Source: Cyanophora paradoxa (taxonomy: Eukaryota > Glaucocystophyceae > Cyanophorales > Cyanophoraceae). Taken from it: DNA of 64,000 bases. This document shows, one piece after another, positions 21,101 to 33,480 of the stretch (within the stretch, counting starts at the first letter, position 1; each line of letters begins with the position of its first letter). The notes under the pieces are model-generated. The model saw only the letters and a program-made list of their open reading frames with translations, was not told the origin of the DNA and searched no databases. The stretch is taken from NCBI GenBank assembly GCA_004431415.1, contig QPMI01000514.1:461888-525887 (forward strand), given 5' to 3'. A program made the translations under genes and the position numbers.

Positions 21101-22943
21101 GCGCCGCATCGACGAGCTCGAGGTGCCCCGTACCCCCCTCTCTTTCCCCCCCCCCCCCCCCCCCCCCCCCCGCTTCTTCGGCTAACCCGCAGCCCCGCCA
21201 GGCGGGCGCGGGCCGGATGCGGAAGCTCGAGGAGGAGATCGCGGACAAGAACACGTGCGCCCGTACCCCTTTCGCGCCTTTCTCTCCGACGCCGTACCCT
21301 CCCAGCGCGATCAAATCGGTCGAGCGCGAGCTCTCGGACTTCAAGCGGCGGTACGGCGACGTCGTCCAGGTCCGACTCGTGCCCCCCACCCCGCCGCCTC
21401 TCGATTGCCGCACCCCATCGACCCCCGGGCCTTCGCGGCAGGCGCGGCAGTCGTCCGCGCAGGCACTCTTCGAGGAGGCGGTCGCCCAGGTGCGGCGCCC
21501 CCCGCCCCCTCCCGCCCAAGTGCCCCCGACCCTCCTCCCAGCGCGCCGTCTTCACCCGCGACGGCCCCGAGTTCCAGGCCATCATCGATCACGCGAAGCG
21601 CGCCCCCGTACCCCCCTTCTTGCTTTCCCGTACCCCGGACTGATCCCAGCCCCTTCCAGGCACCTCGGGATCGACCCCGTGGAGGAGCCGCACCTGCTCT
21701 GGGTCGCCGAGGTTCGTGTACCCGTGCATTCAGGGGGGTACCTGTCCGAGTCTTTCGCCGCAGGAGTCGCTGGCGGCGCCTCTGCCCGACGGATGGGTAG
21801 AGCACTCGGCGGAAGGCGGCGATATATTCTTTGTCGACGGTGCGCGGGGGTGTACCCCCTACCGCCCGCGCGCCCCCGGAGACCGTGGTGCGCAGAGGTG
21901 ACGGGTACCACGACATGGACGCACCCCTTGGACGACTACTTCCGGTTCCTGTACGCTCAGGTGAGCAGGGATACCATGATTCGGGGGCGTCCGAGGAGGG
22001 TACGGAGCCGCGCCTTCTCCTCGCAGGTCCGGGAGCGCATGCGCGCGAAGGGGCCGGTCGTCCCGGGTACCGTCACGCAACGAGCCCTCCGCCTCGTCGA
22101 CGTGCGCACCGCACCTCTCTCCCGCCTTCGCTGCGCCGGGGGTACGTTGTTTCCGACTTGGCGCGCAGGAGGCGAGGGCGCGGTCGCAGGCGAGCAGTGC
22201 GGCGGGGTTCGCGGTGAGCGCGCCCCACGAGAGCGGCCCCGAGCGGCGCCGAACCCGGTGCAGGCCCAAGTGGGACGGCCTCTCAGCAACGCGGCGCCGG
22301 CCTCCGCCGGCCCGCCCCCGGGCAGCGGCGGCAGCGGCGCCCCGGCGCCGCCGCCCGCCGACGCCGCCACGTACAAGTGCGTACCCCTCGCCGCTCGCTC
22401 GTCTCCTCCGCCTCACTTGACATCTGGTCCAGGCGGCCGCGGTCGGCGACGGCGACCAAGATCGAGGGGCCGCCGGCCGGCTTCAGCGGCCCGCTCTTCG
22501 CCCCGCGGGCAGACCTGCAGGAGTGGCCGGCTCAGGTGACTCCGGCGGCCTGTTCGGGGGGGGCGCGCAGCCAGCCCCCTCCTCACTCGTTCCTCCGCAG
22601 ACTCCCAAGCCTCTCAAGCCTTCCGCGCAGTGGAGCAAGGGTTGGGCCCCCACTCCAGTCCTGCAGGCGCGCCCGTTGCCCTGCGATCCCCGTACCCCCC
22701 GCCGATGCAGTTTTCGGCGCAGCCGGTCCTGGAGCAACCGGCGAACTACAGCCTCCAGCAGCAGCAGGCGGGTACCCCCCGGGCCGCCGTTGCGCCGCCC
22801 ACGCCCAAGCTGCACGCGGTGAGCCGGCGGCTGCTCTGCGAAGTGCTCGTGCTAGTGCTCGATACTCCCGATCCACCCTCACAGCCGTGCAGGACGAAGA
22901 GGAAGCGAGGCTGTACCCCAACGTACTGCGGAGACTTCCTTAG
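18180..22943 (+). CDS. Coiled-coil protein with CEP164-type WW domain near the C-terminus
   Basis: Probable start ATG 18180 (MEESGTPRLPPLATPRSAGL), followed by many short exons that encode heptad-rich helices: ELAMRLRQSEAALLQAKAAK, NKMAVLMEMLASANADRGAL, MEGELKAARQALHDAL, LEVLLRERDEARGQTESTRT, DRLIGMLSTV, LQEDRVARLEVQCGQQQRRI and VERELSDFKRRYGDVVQ. At about 21660-21960 the exons HLGIDPVEEPHLLWVAE, ESLAAPLPDGWVEHSAEGGD and VTGTTTWTHPLDDYFRFLYA form the GIDPxxEPxLxWxAxE...APLPxxW...TGxxxWxHPxD block typical of CEP164. A Pro/Gln-rich tail ends with DEEEARLYPNVLRRLP and TAG at 22941-22943. CEP164 acts at centriole distal appendages, so a basal-body role is likely, which implies a flagellated cell. 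Exon borders are partly uncertain. Confidence 0.65.
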
Positions 22944-23727
22944 CTTCATAGTCATTTCCTGAACCCGTGAGCATGCCTGGCTGTAGGCTGTAGCAGTAGG
23001 CCTCTAGCAGCGCCCTTCTTCTCGCTCCAGATCCGTCGATGTCGATATCGATGCATATGAAGTTTCGTTTTGCACACGTGCACTGCGCATGCGGCACGTG
23101 GGCGGCGGGTCATCGGCGGCGCGTGCTGGGCATCAGAGGTTCGAATTAATATTAATATCCGATAGTACTTCCGATAAGCAAGGTTGCTACGATGCTACTA
23201 GAAGCGCTACTACTAGTACTGCTGCGCTAGCAAGGTCTCGAATAAGGCCTACAGTAAGAAGGAAACGCGCTCACCGCGCAAAACTCCGTAAAATCAAAGA
23301 GCTAGCACATGTACTCTAGATCTGCTGGTAGCCTATAGCTACACTTGCAAGGGGCAACGTCAACACTGATTTTCCTATGACTGTCTACACGTGCATTCTC
23401 ACACAGACGCAACTTAAGTTCGCGAATATTAATTCGGATGATCACGTATGTCATTCTTAAGAAAAGAACGATATCGACTTCTACAACAACGCTAAATTGA
23501 GGCAGCTGAGAAATGAACGCTTCCAGAGTTAATTCGAGGTTTGGAAAGAGTGAATTTGCAAGTATCAAATGTCGACGCAGTCAAGTCCCGAAAGAAAATC
23601 TTTGAACAATCAAAAACTACTTCAAAGAAAGGACGGCAGGGAGGCCGGTCATCGGGTGGCGCTGAGCTTGATGTGATGACAGATATTGTAGAAAGTGGCA
23701 AGCCTGATCGAGAAACGACGCCGAAAG
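22944..23727. other. Intergenic, locally AT-rich
   Basis: Sharp local drop in GC from about 23,130 to 23,700 inside very GC-rich DNA. It holds the 3' flanks of two convergent genes. Open frames here have no recognisable product. Possibly 3' UTR plus remnants of inserted DNA. Confidence 0.4.
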
Positions 23728-26700
23728 TCAGATGCGGGAATCGATCCACAGATTCGAAAAAAATCTCTCAGACCAGTTGTTCGAGGCCTTGTTGATGAGA
23801 CTCTTGAAGAACTCGTCGACCTGGCGAACCCGAGTGAGTTAGGTCGAAGAGCGAGGGACTTGGGGCTCGCGGGGGAGGCAGATCGTGGGGCACCTCCTCG
23901 GGGGTCTTGAGGTCGAGGGCGAGGCGGGCCTTCGTGTTCGCCGTCGCTTCGGGCCCGTGCAGCTGCCCCGCCCGCCGCTCGCCCCCGCGAGGCCGGAGGG
24001 GGCGGGGGGTGGCGTGGGTGGGGTGCGCACGAGCATGCAGAGGTGGAGGAGGAGGTTGGCGTTCCTGCGGAGGATGGCGAACGCCTTGCAGCAGAGCGTC
24101 ACGAACCTGCGCGGCGGTGGGAGCCGTCGTGAGGCGCCCGCCGGGGACCTCGGAGGGAAGGGGGGAAGGGGGAAGGGGGGGGGGAAGGGGCGGGGGGGGG
24201 AAGGGGGCGGGGGGGGGGGGGGGGGGGGGGCGGGGCGCACAGCTCGATGAGGGGCTCCCCTCGCTCTCCTCGAGGACGTGCCTGCGGCGGGGGCGGGCGG
24301 GGCGGCCGCCTCGGCCTCGGCGCGGGGCGCGGGGGCGGGGCGGGGGCGGGGCGGACTTGTACTCGGCGGTGAAGAGGAAGGGGGCGGTCTCCTTGGGGAT
24401 GAAGCCCAGGATCTTCGTCACGTGCCTGCCCCGCCCCCCGCCCCCCTCAGCCCTCCCCCGAGACCCCGAGCCGCCCCCCCTCGCCGCCACGCACCCCAGG
24501 TACCGCCCGAAGTCGATGTCTGCCGCCGCCCCCGCGGTCCCGGCCCCGTCAGGCGCACGGCCGAGCGGGCGGGCGGGTGGCGGGGAAGCGGGCGCACGGA
24601 ACATGCGGCCGTCATCGAAGAGCATGACGTTGTCGCTGTGGCGGTCGCAGAGGCCCATCACGTACGTCCTGCCCCGCCCCGCCGCCTCAGAGGAGGAGGA
24701 GGAGGGTGCGGGCGGGGCGGGGAGGCGGCGCACGCGACGCAGTAGCCGGCGCATGACGTGGCGAACTTCTTGCGCGCCTTCTGGTAGTCCTCCTCTGCGC
24801 GCCCCGCTCCGCCTCAGCCTCGTCGTCGTCCGCTCGATTCGGCGAGCGAGCGACGGGGCACGCAGCCCAGCGCGCGCGCACGCACCTGTCGCGCTCCTCT
24901 TGCGCAGCCAGTTGGCGATGTTCTGTTCCCAGCGTGCGCGGCGCGCGTCAGCTGGAGGCCACGGCTAACGGGCGGAGCGCGCGAACTAAATTGGAGCAAA
25001 GCGGCCGTGGGCACCTTCTCGCCGACCGCGGCCGCTATGACCGAGCCGTCGCTTGCCGCCGCTTGGATATCGCCCTGCGCGATTCGGAGAATCGAATCAC
25101 ACGGGAGGACGAAAAACGCGCGAACTGCATTTCTGGGCGCTGCAGCTGCTCTCGTGCCCTTCTCTTCTTTGGGGCGCGGGCGTCGGGGGCGCGCACGATG
25201 GTGGTGGCCCCCTTGACGACCTCGATGACGCCGGCGCCGCGGCCCGTCGAGATGCACTGCAGCTCCGAGCTCAGCGGTCCCGCCGACATCCGCGGAGGGG
25301 GGTTCGGACGGGGAGCACCTTGTAGGGGGTCAGCATGAGGTTCAGATCCTCTGCCTTCCACAGCTGTTCGGCGGCGCGTCGGCGTCAGGCGAGAAGGGGC
25401 GGGAGGGTGCCACTCGCATCCCCCCGGGGCGGGGCGGGGCGGGGCGGGGCGGGGGCGGACCCTGTCCATGACGCAGAGCATCTTGAGGAAGAGCTCGTCG
25501 GCCCGCAGGTCCTACCCGAGGGTTTCAGCACCAGGCGAGGGCGTCCAGTTGACGTTCACGTCTTTGGTGTTTGGGAAAGCGGACCTGGCCGGCCTTGAAG
25601 ATGGCGCGGATGTTCGCCTCGCCCTTGGTCTCGTCGCGGAACGTCTTCTGGTTCTTGAGCTGCAGCGCGGGCCGGCGTCACTCGGAGCGGCGCGCCGCGA
25701 ACTCGCGCGGCGCGTGCGCGCGTGCCTTGGCGAGCCACCGCGACACGGTCGAGAGGGTCTCGAAGCCCATCTGCGGGGCCCCCTCCGCCCCGGGCCCCGC
25801 CTCAGCCCCCGCCCCCGCCGCCTCGCCGCCGGCAGCCGGCGAGATCGTCGGCGCCGCGTGCGCGCCCGCCTTGGCCTCCGCGACGCGCTTCCCCGAGAAC
25901 GTGAGCTCGTACGGGTGCTGCGCCCCCGCGTCGACGCCGCGCCGCCGCCCGCGCGAGCTCGCAGCAGAGCAGACCTTGCCCGAGCTGTACACCTTGAAGG
26001 TCTTCCCGGGCTGCGAGAGGTCAATGCCGCTGATCTGGCGGCGCGAGAAGCTCTCAGAGGGCGCCGAGCGCGGCGCCGCGCACAACAAAGCCCAGCGGTC
26101 TTGGGCGCCCGGCCACGCACCTCGAAGTGCGGATCGACGGGGACGGTGAACGCGGGCGGGACGCGGCCGCGCGCGATCGCCTCCTCGAGCAGCGCCTTCA
26201 GCTTCTGCGAGTAGAGATCCGAGTTCTTGTCCTTCGGCTTCAAGACTATGATCCTGCATCCCGACGTTGAGCGGAGAATCGAGAACGAAGCGTAAGGTTC
26301 AAGGTATTAGGAGGAGGCTCTGGCCTGAGCCAAAGCGTAAGAAAACGCAGGAGGCGACGCACTTCTTCGCGACGTCGGCGGCCAGCTCCACGAACGCGAC
26401 CTGCGCACAAATTTCAACGCGCGTTTCTACGTTGCGCGATGAGCCAACACGTCTCGCTGAAATCAAACCCCATTTCTTTCTAAGCCATTTCTTCCTTCGA
26501 TGCCGGGGAGCGCTCGCGCCCGGGGCAGCACCCCAGGCGGACCTGGTCGTCGAGGAACGAGTGCCCGGCTGACCGGCAGCACGCCTGGAACTGCTCCAGC
26601 AACACCTGTGCACGCGCCGGCGAGCGCGCGAGATCGTTCGGGCTCGTCTCGAGCTCTGGCTCGCCGGGGGCGGGGGCGGGGCGGGGGTGCCCCGGCAGGC

Positions 26701-29700
26701 GGGCGGACCTTGCAGCGGTGGCCCCAGCTCGTCTCCTCGCCCTCGGCCCACTGCCGCGCGCGCTCCGCGTCGGTGTGGCTCGGAGGGGCAGCGCGCGGGG
26801 GGCGGGCGGGGCGGGCGGGGGCACCTTGAGGGCCCAGAAGACGGAGATGCCGACGAGGCGCGGGTTGCGGAGGCCGCGCCAGAAGAGGAGCCGCGCCAGG
26901 GGCCCGTCCAGGTACGCCGTGTGCCGCATCCCCTGCGCCGGCCCCCGCCCCAGACTCAGACGGCCGCGAAGAACTCGCGAAGTCGCGCTTATGACGGCGA
27001 CTTCTCGGTGCTCGGCGCATGCCCGAGGCTTGGGGAAGGCGCGCCTGGACGAGCTGGAGCATGTACTCGGCGAGCTCCTCGTCCGGCAGGTCGGCGATCC
27101 GCTCCGCCGCGTACCTGCCCCCGCCTCAGGTTCCTCTGTGAAGAGGGAGGCCTGCTCGGCGGGGGCGCACCGGCGGACGCGGAGGTCGGGGTACTTGTTG
27201 TCCAGGAGCTGCAGGGCGTCCCGGGGGTTGAGGGGCGACCAGTGCTGGATCGCCCTGCGAGAGGCCGCCTCGCGATCGGGGGCGCCGGCGCGGGCGGCGG
27301 GGAGGGGGGCGGGGCGGGGCGCACTTGTCGAGGAAGACGCAGTCCTCGGTGCGGCAGTAGTCTGCGGCGTGCGCCCCGCGCGGTCAGCGGGGGACAGAAG
27401 AACGAAGGAAAGAAAGAAAGAACGACTGCGCTGCATCGGACAGAGCGCACCCAGGCACTCGACCATCTTGCCGAAGGCGATCCTGCGGCGGAGGCAGATG
27501 AGGGCGGCTGGCAGGCAGGAGGCGGGTCGGGGGAAGCTTTGAGGGGGCGCACGGGACGTCGACGAAGAGGTTGGCGTAGCTGCGCATGAGGGCCTTGTCC
27601 TTCTCGTCGGGCGTCCAGTACGGGTCGTTCCCCTTGGCGATGAAGTCGTGCACTGCGGGGGCCGCGCGTGGGGGGAGGGAGACGGCGCCGAGGCACGGGG
27701 CGCGGGCGCGCGCACGCTTCTGGGCGTCCGTCTTCGGAGGGGGCGGGCCCTTCCGCGAGCCGTGCCGGAGCCTGCGCGAGGCGGGCGGGCGCGCGGCGGG
27801 CGGGGGCTCGGGCCAGCGGGGCGGGCGACGAGGGGCGGGGCGGGGCAGGCGCACAGGGTGGAGAAGCCGGACATGACGCCCATGAAGGCCTTGCTGGTCT
27901 TGCGCCCCAGGCCCCGATGCCCGCCCGACCCCCGCGATCGCCGTCCCCAGCGCCTCGATCGCCGTCTCCCCCTCGTCGACCGGGGGCGCCCGCCTTGGCT
28001 GCGCGCGCGGGCCGCGGGTGAGCCCTGGCTGCGCGCGCCCGCGGGGCGGGCGGCGCCGTCCCGGCGACCCCGCCCACCTCTCAGACCAGGAGGAGGCGGT
28101 CCCGTTCGAGGCGGCGTGGCCGAGGGAGTGGCCGGAGTGCGTGCGCGCCTCGGAGGCGAGCGGCATGACGTGCTCGTCCTCCTCCAGCACCGAGTGCTCC
28201 GAGTCGCTGTCGGCGTCCGTCCCCGTCCCCGCCGAGAGGCTCGAGGGCGAGGGCGCGCAGGGCGGCCGCAGCAGGTTGCTCCGGGAGAGGTTGTGCGGCG
28301 ACAGGCGGCTCGGCGCCTCGAACTTGGCCGAGCTGTGCCGCCTCAGCGCCTCCGCGAAGGGCCGCATCTCCTTGCTCTGCGCGTCGCGTCAGCGCCGGCG
28401 CGCGACGCGGGGCGAGGCGGGCGGCGGCGGCGGGCGCTGCTACCTCGAGGTCTAGGCCGGGCGACGACGCCTCGGACGCCTGCGCTGCGGGGTCAGCACA
28501 AAGCCCGTCACGCCGCCCCCCGGCCGCGGCGCGGGGCGCGCGCGCACCCCGTCGGTCTCGGCAAGGCCGTTGAACGAGCCGGCGGTCTCGAACGCGGCCA
28601 GGACCTGGGGCGGGGTACGCGGTCAGGGGGGCGGCGGGGGGGAAGCGCCGGCGGGAAGCGGGCCTTCGGGTTGTAGGCGAAGAAGACCGGGGGGCGCGGG
28701 GCGGCGTGGGGCGGGTCCACGCGGAGCAGGATGGAGCCCCAGTGCCGCACCGCCTCCGCCGCCGCCGCGTCGCCGTTGCCGTACCCGTCCACGAGCGGCC
28801 CGGGGCCCTTCGCGCCGGGGCGCGGCTTCGTTCGCATGCGCGCTGCAGGCGGGCTCAGCCGAGCCGGAGAGGAGGAAGGGGGGGGGGGGGGGGGGGAAGG
28901 GGGAAGGGGGTAGGGGGAAGGGGGGAGGGGTAAACGGCGGGTGCGCACCCGTGGGCAGGCGCGTCGCGCTGTGGCCCTTCATGCCCGGCTGCTCGTGGAT
29001 CTCCTGTACCCGGGGCGTCAGCCGTCCGTCTTCGAAGAGGCGCAAAAGAAAGAAGCGTGCACACGTCGTCGCAGTCGTCGCAGAGCTTCCGATGCTGCGG
29101 GGGGCGTCCGCTCAGCGGAGACGGGACGCGGAGAGATAGGTTGGTGGGCGGATCCGAGCGCACCTCCTTCACGCAGTCGTCGCACTGGACAGTCTGTTCC
29201 TGCTCCTTGCATTTCTCGCAGTTGTCTGCGCCCGTCTCAGATTGGTCCCGAGGAAAGGAACCGGGGGAGGGAACCCTGGTACTTGTAGTCCACGGTGGGG
29301 CGCTGGCGCCTGCGGGTGCGGGGGTGAGGAAGGGCGGGGCGCCTGCGGGGGCGGGGGCGGGGGCGGGGGACGGAAGGGGCGGCAGCCGCCGGGCGACAGG
29401 GTCGCACCAGAGGTCCAGCTTGAAGAAGCCGTCCCTGAGCACGCCGTCCGCGTCGAAGACCTGCCCGGGGCGGGGCGCCTCAGAGCCCAAAGCGGGCCTG
29501 CGGAGGGCCGACCCCGGACCTGCAGGGAGGCCCAGGCGACCAGGACGGCCGGCCCGCCCTCCGGGCTCTTGCCGACCACGGGGGCCTGCTCCTCGTCCAG
29601 GCCGCGCCCGTCGCAGGCCTTGCCCTTCGTGTCCCCGTCCGCCTTCTTGTCCGGCGCCCGCCTGCAGTACACGCACACCACGATCTCCGCCTCCTGCGCG

Positions 29701-31129
29701 GGGGGTTACCGCCCTCAGCGACGGGGTGCGGGATGGAAGGCGGGGCGGGGGGGCGGGCCTTGGGGATGCGGCTGCACTCGATGGGCTCGGACTTGGTGCC
29801 CTGCATGAACTCGGAGCGCTCCGCGAAGGCCCCCTCGATGTCCGGCGTCTCCGCGTTCGCCTCCATCGGCTCGTGCAGCCCGAGCGCCGCCGGCCCGCCT
29901 CCCAGCGCCTCCTCCGCCCGCGCCAGCTCGTGCCGCCCGTGCATCCTGCGCGGCGCGGCGGCGTGAGGCCGCGCGGCTGCGGCTGGGCGGGGCGCGCACA
30001 GGAAGACCCGCGCGAAGTGCCCGCTGCAGATCTGAAGGTGCGCGCCCTGCGCTCCCGGGGCGAGATCACGCAAGCAGCGGGGAAGGGCTGGCGATGGGGT
30101 ACAAACCTCCTCGAACTCCGCGGGGCGCACGTCGACGATGGCGACCTGGGAGAGCGAGCGTTCGTCCGCTGAGCTGGACACGCGGGCGCGGGGGAGGGGG
30201 CCGACCTGCAGGGGACCCGTGACCTCGTACAGGGGTACGCCGTCCGCGGGCTGGTGCGCGGGGCGGGCAAGCAGATCGCTCGGGACTCGGGGGGGATGCG
30301 GGCCGGCCGCCTTCAGCGCATCGACGAGGGAGGCTGCCGGAGGCTTGAGGCTTGAGGGGGGTACGCGGTTTCACGGACGCGGAGGTACGCGCACCGGCCT
30401 GGCGCGTGAAGTCCTTCTCCTCCTCCCCGGCGGGGTCCCGCACCGCCGACGGCTCCGGCGTCCAGTCGGGGTCGGGCTCGAAGGACAGCTGCATCCCCCG
30501 GGTCGGCCGGATGCGGTACCCCGGGGCGGGGAGTACGCCCACCTCGACGTCGACGAAGCCGGCGGCGTTCCCCTGGTCGTCGCGCAGCTTCAGCTGCTTC
30601 GACCTGGGGGCCGCCTGGAGGGGGGGTACGCCGCCGGTCTCGGGCGGCCAGAGCAGGCCGTCGAGCTGCAGGGCGCAGCGGCCGATGAAGTCGTGCTGCT
30701 TGATCGTCTCCTCATCGTACAGCTCCAGGGTCAGCTCCGCTAGCTTCCCGTTCGTTACGCGTCTGAGCGCGCGCGCCGACGCCGTCAGCTTAGCGAGGGC
30801 GCGCACAGTACTAGTGAGGGTTTGCCGCACAGCCGAGCGAGGCTGGTTCCTTCTGATTTCGAGAAATCGGGCTCCGTGCCTCCCCCGTGCACCGTGCCGA
30901 GCTTCGTCGGAGCCTCGCCCTTCAACGCCAAGGTCGCGAACACCTGCTCGCGCAGTGAGCGGGTGACGCGGCGCTCGCGACCTCCATCTAGCGGCGTCTA
31001 GCCTCTCAGATACGCCACAGAGATGCTTCTGAAAGAGCGCGAGCGCTCGTCTTCGACGCGGTCGCTCGGACGCGCACCTTCATCTTCCCTGCGCAGTCGT
31101 GAGCGTCAGCCTACGCGATCTCCGGCCAT
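23728..31129 (-). CDS. Phosphatidylinositol 3-kinase catalytic protein with N-terminal C2 domain
   Basis: Large intron-rich kinase gene phosphorylating inositol lipids at membranes. Tentative start ATG 31129. N-terminal C2 exons: VFATLALKGEAPTKLGTVHG and ELTLELYDEETIKQHDFIGR (30.9-30.6 kb). A Cys-rich stretch NCEKCKEQEQTVQCDDC and KLCDDCDDVC lies at 29.23-29.05 kb. The PIK helical domain at 27.26-26.6 kb reads ALQLLDNKYPDLRVR, LPDEELAEYMLQLVQ, LARLLFWRGLRNPRLVGISV and WGHRCKVLLEQFQACCRSAG. Kinase N-lobe FKAG and LMLTPYK lie at 25.6-25.3 kb; the catalytic loop YVMGLCDRHSDNVM at about 24,665-24,625; DIDFGRYLG (DFG) near 24,510; then HVTKILGFIPKETAPFLFTA and TLCCKAFAILRRNANLLLHL. The C-terminus VDEFFKSLINKASNNWSERF ends at TGA 23730-23728. 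The catalytic residues D, R, H, N and DFG are present. Exon borders are approximate. Confidence 0.75.
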
Positions 31130-32040
31130 AATTCGAGGCAAGCGAAGGTGCTCTAGCTTCTAGAACGCGTTCAGAGGCGGCTAGAGGGCGCTCGCGGGCG
31201 ACGTCAGCCTATTCATTGTCCGCCTGAGCCCTCGAATAGGACGGAAATTGGAATGAAACCCACCGAAAAGCTCGTGGTTGGCAAGCTGCGAGCCTCGCAG
31301 CACTGCGCGAAGCAGAACGTGAGACTCGGGGATGGGCAGGAGACACGAAAGTTCGGGCGTGGCTGTGTGCACGCACGGCGGACAACGAGAGTCCCGCACG
31401 GCATTCTCTAGAGCTCGCGCTGCTGATGATAGTGATGCTGTACCGGCGCCGCGGCCCGCGGCCCCTGCAAGGCTGCAACGCCGGGCTGGGTACCGGCTCA
31501 GTGAAGCCGGCAATCAAGCCGTCGAGGCCACGAATGTACCCCTACAGCTGAGCTTTAGAGCTTCAGCTTCCGCCGCAGCCTCGCTCCATCAGCAGAGCAG
31601 CAGGAGTGGAGCGCGCATGTCGACGACGCACGCATCTGGGGCGCCGCCCGACGCGGTGCTGGTCGACTCCCTGCCAGGTGAACGCGCCGCGCGATGTGCG
31701 GGCGGGAGAGGCGGCGCGGGGGAGCTGTCGTGTTCTAGTATCTGCGGAGATCGCTTCTTCGCGTCCTGCTGCGGCGCGCTTGTCTCTTGGCGTCGTGTCG
31801 GCCTCTCCTCTGCTTGGGCAGGCCGCCGACCGCATGCAGAGTTTAGGCTCCTGGCGTACACCTCTTTACGCCCGATTGCGCCCTCCCCCGCTGCACCCTT
31901 GCCGCGAACCGCGCGGCAATGCGAATGCGGTTCTCTCTAGATCTAGATGACGTTTGCGTGGAGCGGGGGACGGGGGAACGCCGCCTCCGTTTTCAAATGG
32001 GCGTTAAGCGCTTCTCTCTTACCTTCGCCGCCCGCTCGCA
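31130..32040. other. Upstream region of the F-box gene; source of the duplicated block
   Basis: Contains the block from about 31,600 that is repeated in inverted orientation at 17.2-18.1 kb. Conservation of non-coding sequence in both copies suggests it includes the promoter and 5' leader. No other gene recognised. Confidence 0.45.
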
Positions 32041-33480
32041 GACGATGTCCTCGTTGCGATCTTGGCGAGCTTGGCGAAGGACGCCGCGCGAACCTTGGTT
32101 CCGGTTGCCCTCGCGAACAAGCGCCTGCGCGCGCTGTGCGGCGTGCCTTCTCTGTGGGAGAGCCCCGTCTTCCAGCACACCGATCCGCCGGCGTACTTCG
32201 TCTCCGCGTGCAAGCAGCACGGGCGGCACTTCCGGCGCCTCTGCATCTCTGGACTCGCGCAGCTGTCGGGGCCGGACGCATCCAAGGGCCTCTCTTACTG
32301 CGTCAACCTGACTCATCTCAACATCTCGAGCTTCTTCGGAAAGCAGGCTCGCTTGGATCGAGTCTCCGTACGCGCGTGCCGTGCTGACTGTTGCTGCATT
32401 TCCTTCGCAGAAGCCGGGCCGGATCAGCGGTCGCGGGCCGATTCATGTCGAGAACAGGCCTACCCCACGGCCTTACGTGTGGAAGCGACTTCCTCGCATG
32501 ACCGTGCGCCTCCTGCAGCTTATCCGTCTGAGCGCCCGAGCAAGGGACCGCGGCCTTCCGCCTTCAGGCTTGACTTGCTCGTCCGCGCAGAACCTGGTCC
32601 ACTTGAACGCGTCGGATGTCGCCATCACGGCCGGCTGCCTCTCTTTGGTGCTCAAGTCCTGCGGCGAGAAGCTCACGAAGCTCTACCTCAGGCGCGCCGG
32701 TCCCCAAACGCGCTGGCGCTCGCCGCCGGCGCCGGCGCTCAACTTCGTCGCAGCCACACGTTCATCGTTCCGGAGGAGTCCGCGCGGACGGGGCGCTCTG
32801 GCACCGTCGTCTCCTCCTCCATGTCGCTCGAGGAGGGCCTGGATCCCGATTTCGACGGGTTCAGCTCGAGCGACGAGCCGGACGGGCCTGCGGCGGCAGC
32901 GCCCGCCGGCCCGGCCGGGGCCTCGGGGGCGAATGCGGCTTCCGCCTCGTCGTCCTCGGGTGCCGCGCGGGCCCTCCACGCCACCAGTGTCCTGCGCGCC
33001 TTCACGGACGGCGTCGAGTGCGTGAAATCAAATTTCATTCTCATCAACGCTATATATAGCTAGCGCGCGCTCTCTGCGCCCTCGGACATGAACCGGCCGG
33101 CCCGGGCAGGCTGCCCCGGCTCCGGGAGCTGGACCTCTCGCGCACCGTCTGCGACGAGCGGAACCTCTCGGGGCTCCTCGCGCGCCTCCCCTCCCTCGCG
33201 GAGCTCTTCCTCGTGCGCTCTCCTTCTCGCCGGGGCTCGGGATCGAGCGACGCGCGCGCAGGTGAAGCCCAAGCAGCAGCCGCCCAGCATGGTGGAGGCG
33301 CTCAGCTGGGAGGACTGGACCGAGCTCGGCCACTGGTGCGGGTATTCACTCCTCGCGCCGGCCTTCCACTCGTTCACCATCAGCTGTCGCGGCACGGGCG
33401 GGCGCGCAGGAGCGGCAAGCGGCTCGCGGCGGCGCTGCAGGCCAACGGCATCTCGGTCGTCCGGAAGGACTTCCTGAAGC
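32041..33480 (+). CDS. F-box/LRR protein exons
   Basis: Exon after the CTCGCAG acceptor at about 32,041 reads DVLVAILASLAKDAARTLVP then VALANKRLRALCGVPSLWES, an F-box helix pair that would bind SKP1 in an SCF ubiquitin ligase. LRR-like exons follow: HFRRLCISGLAQLSGPDASK, LSYCVNLTHLNISSFFGK, NLVHLNASDVAITAGCLSLV, KSCGEKLTKLYL, and after an acidic/Ala insert, LRELDLSRTVCDERNLSGLL and RLPSLAELFL. Separated by short introns. The initiator exon was not found: the F-box exon opens mid-codon. It may continue into the ankyrin exons downstream, on the same strand and with no clear stop, making an F-box-LRR-ankyrin protein. Confidence 0.6.
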
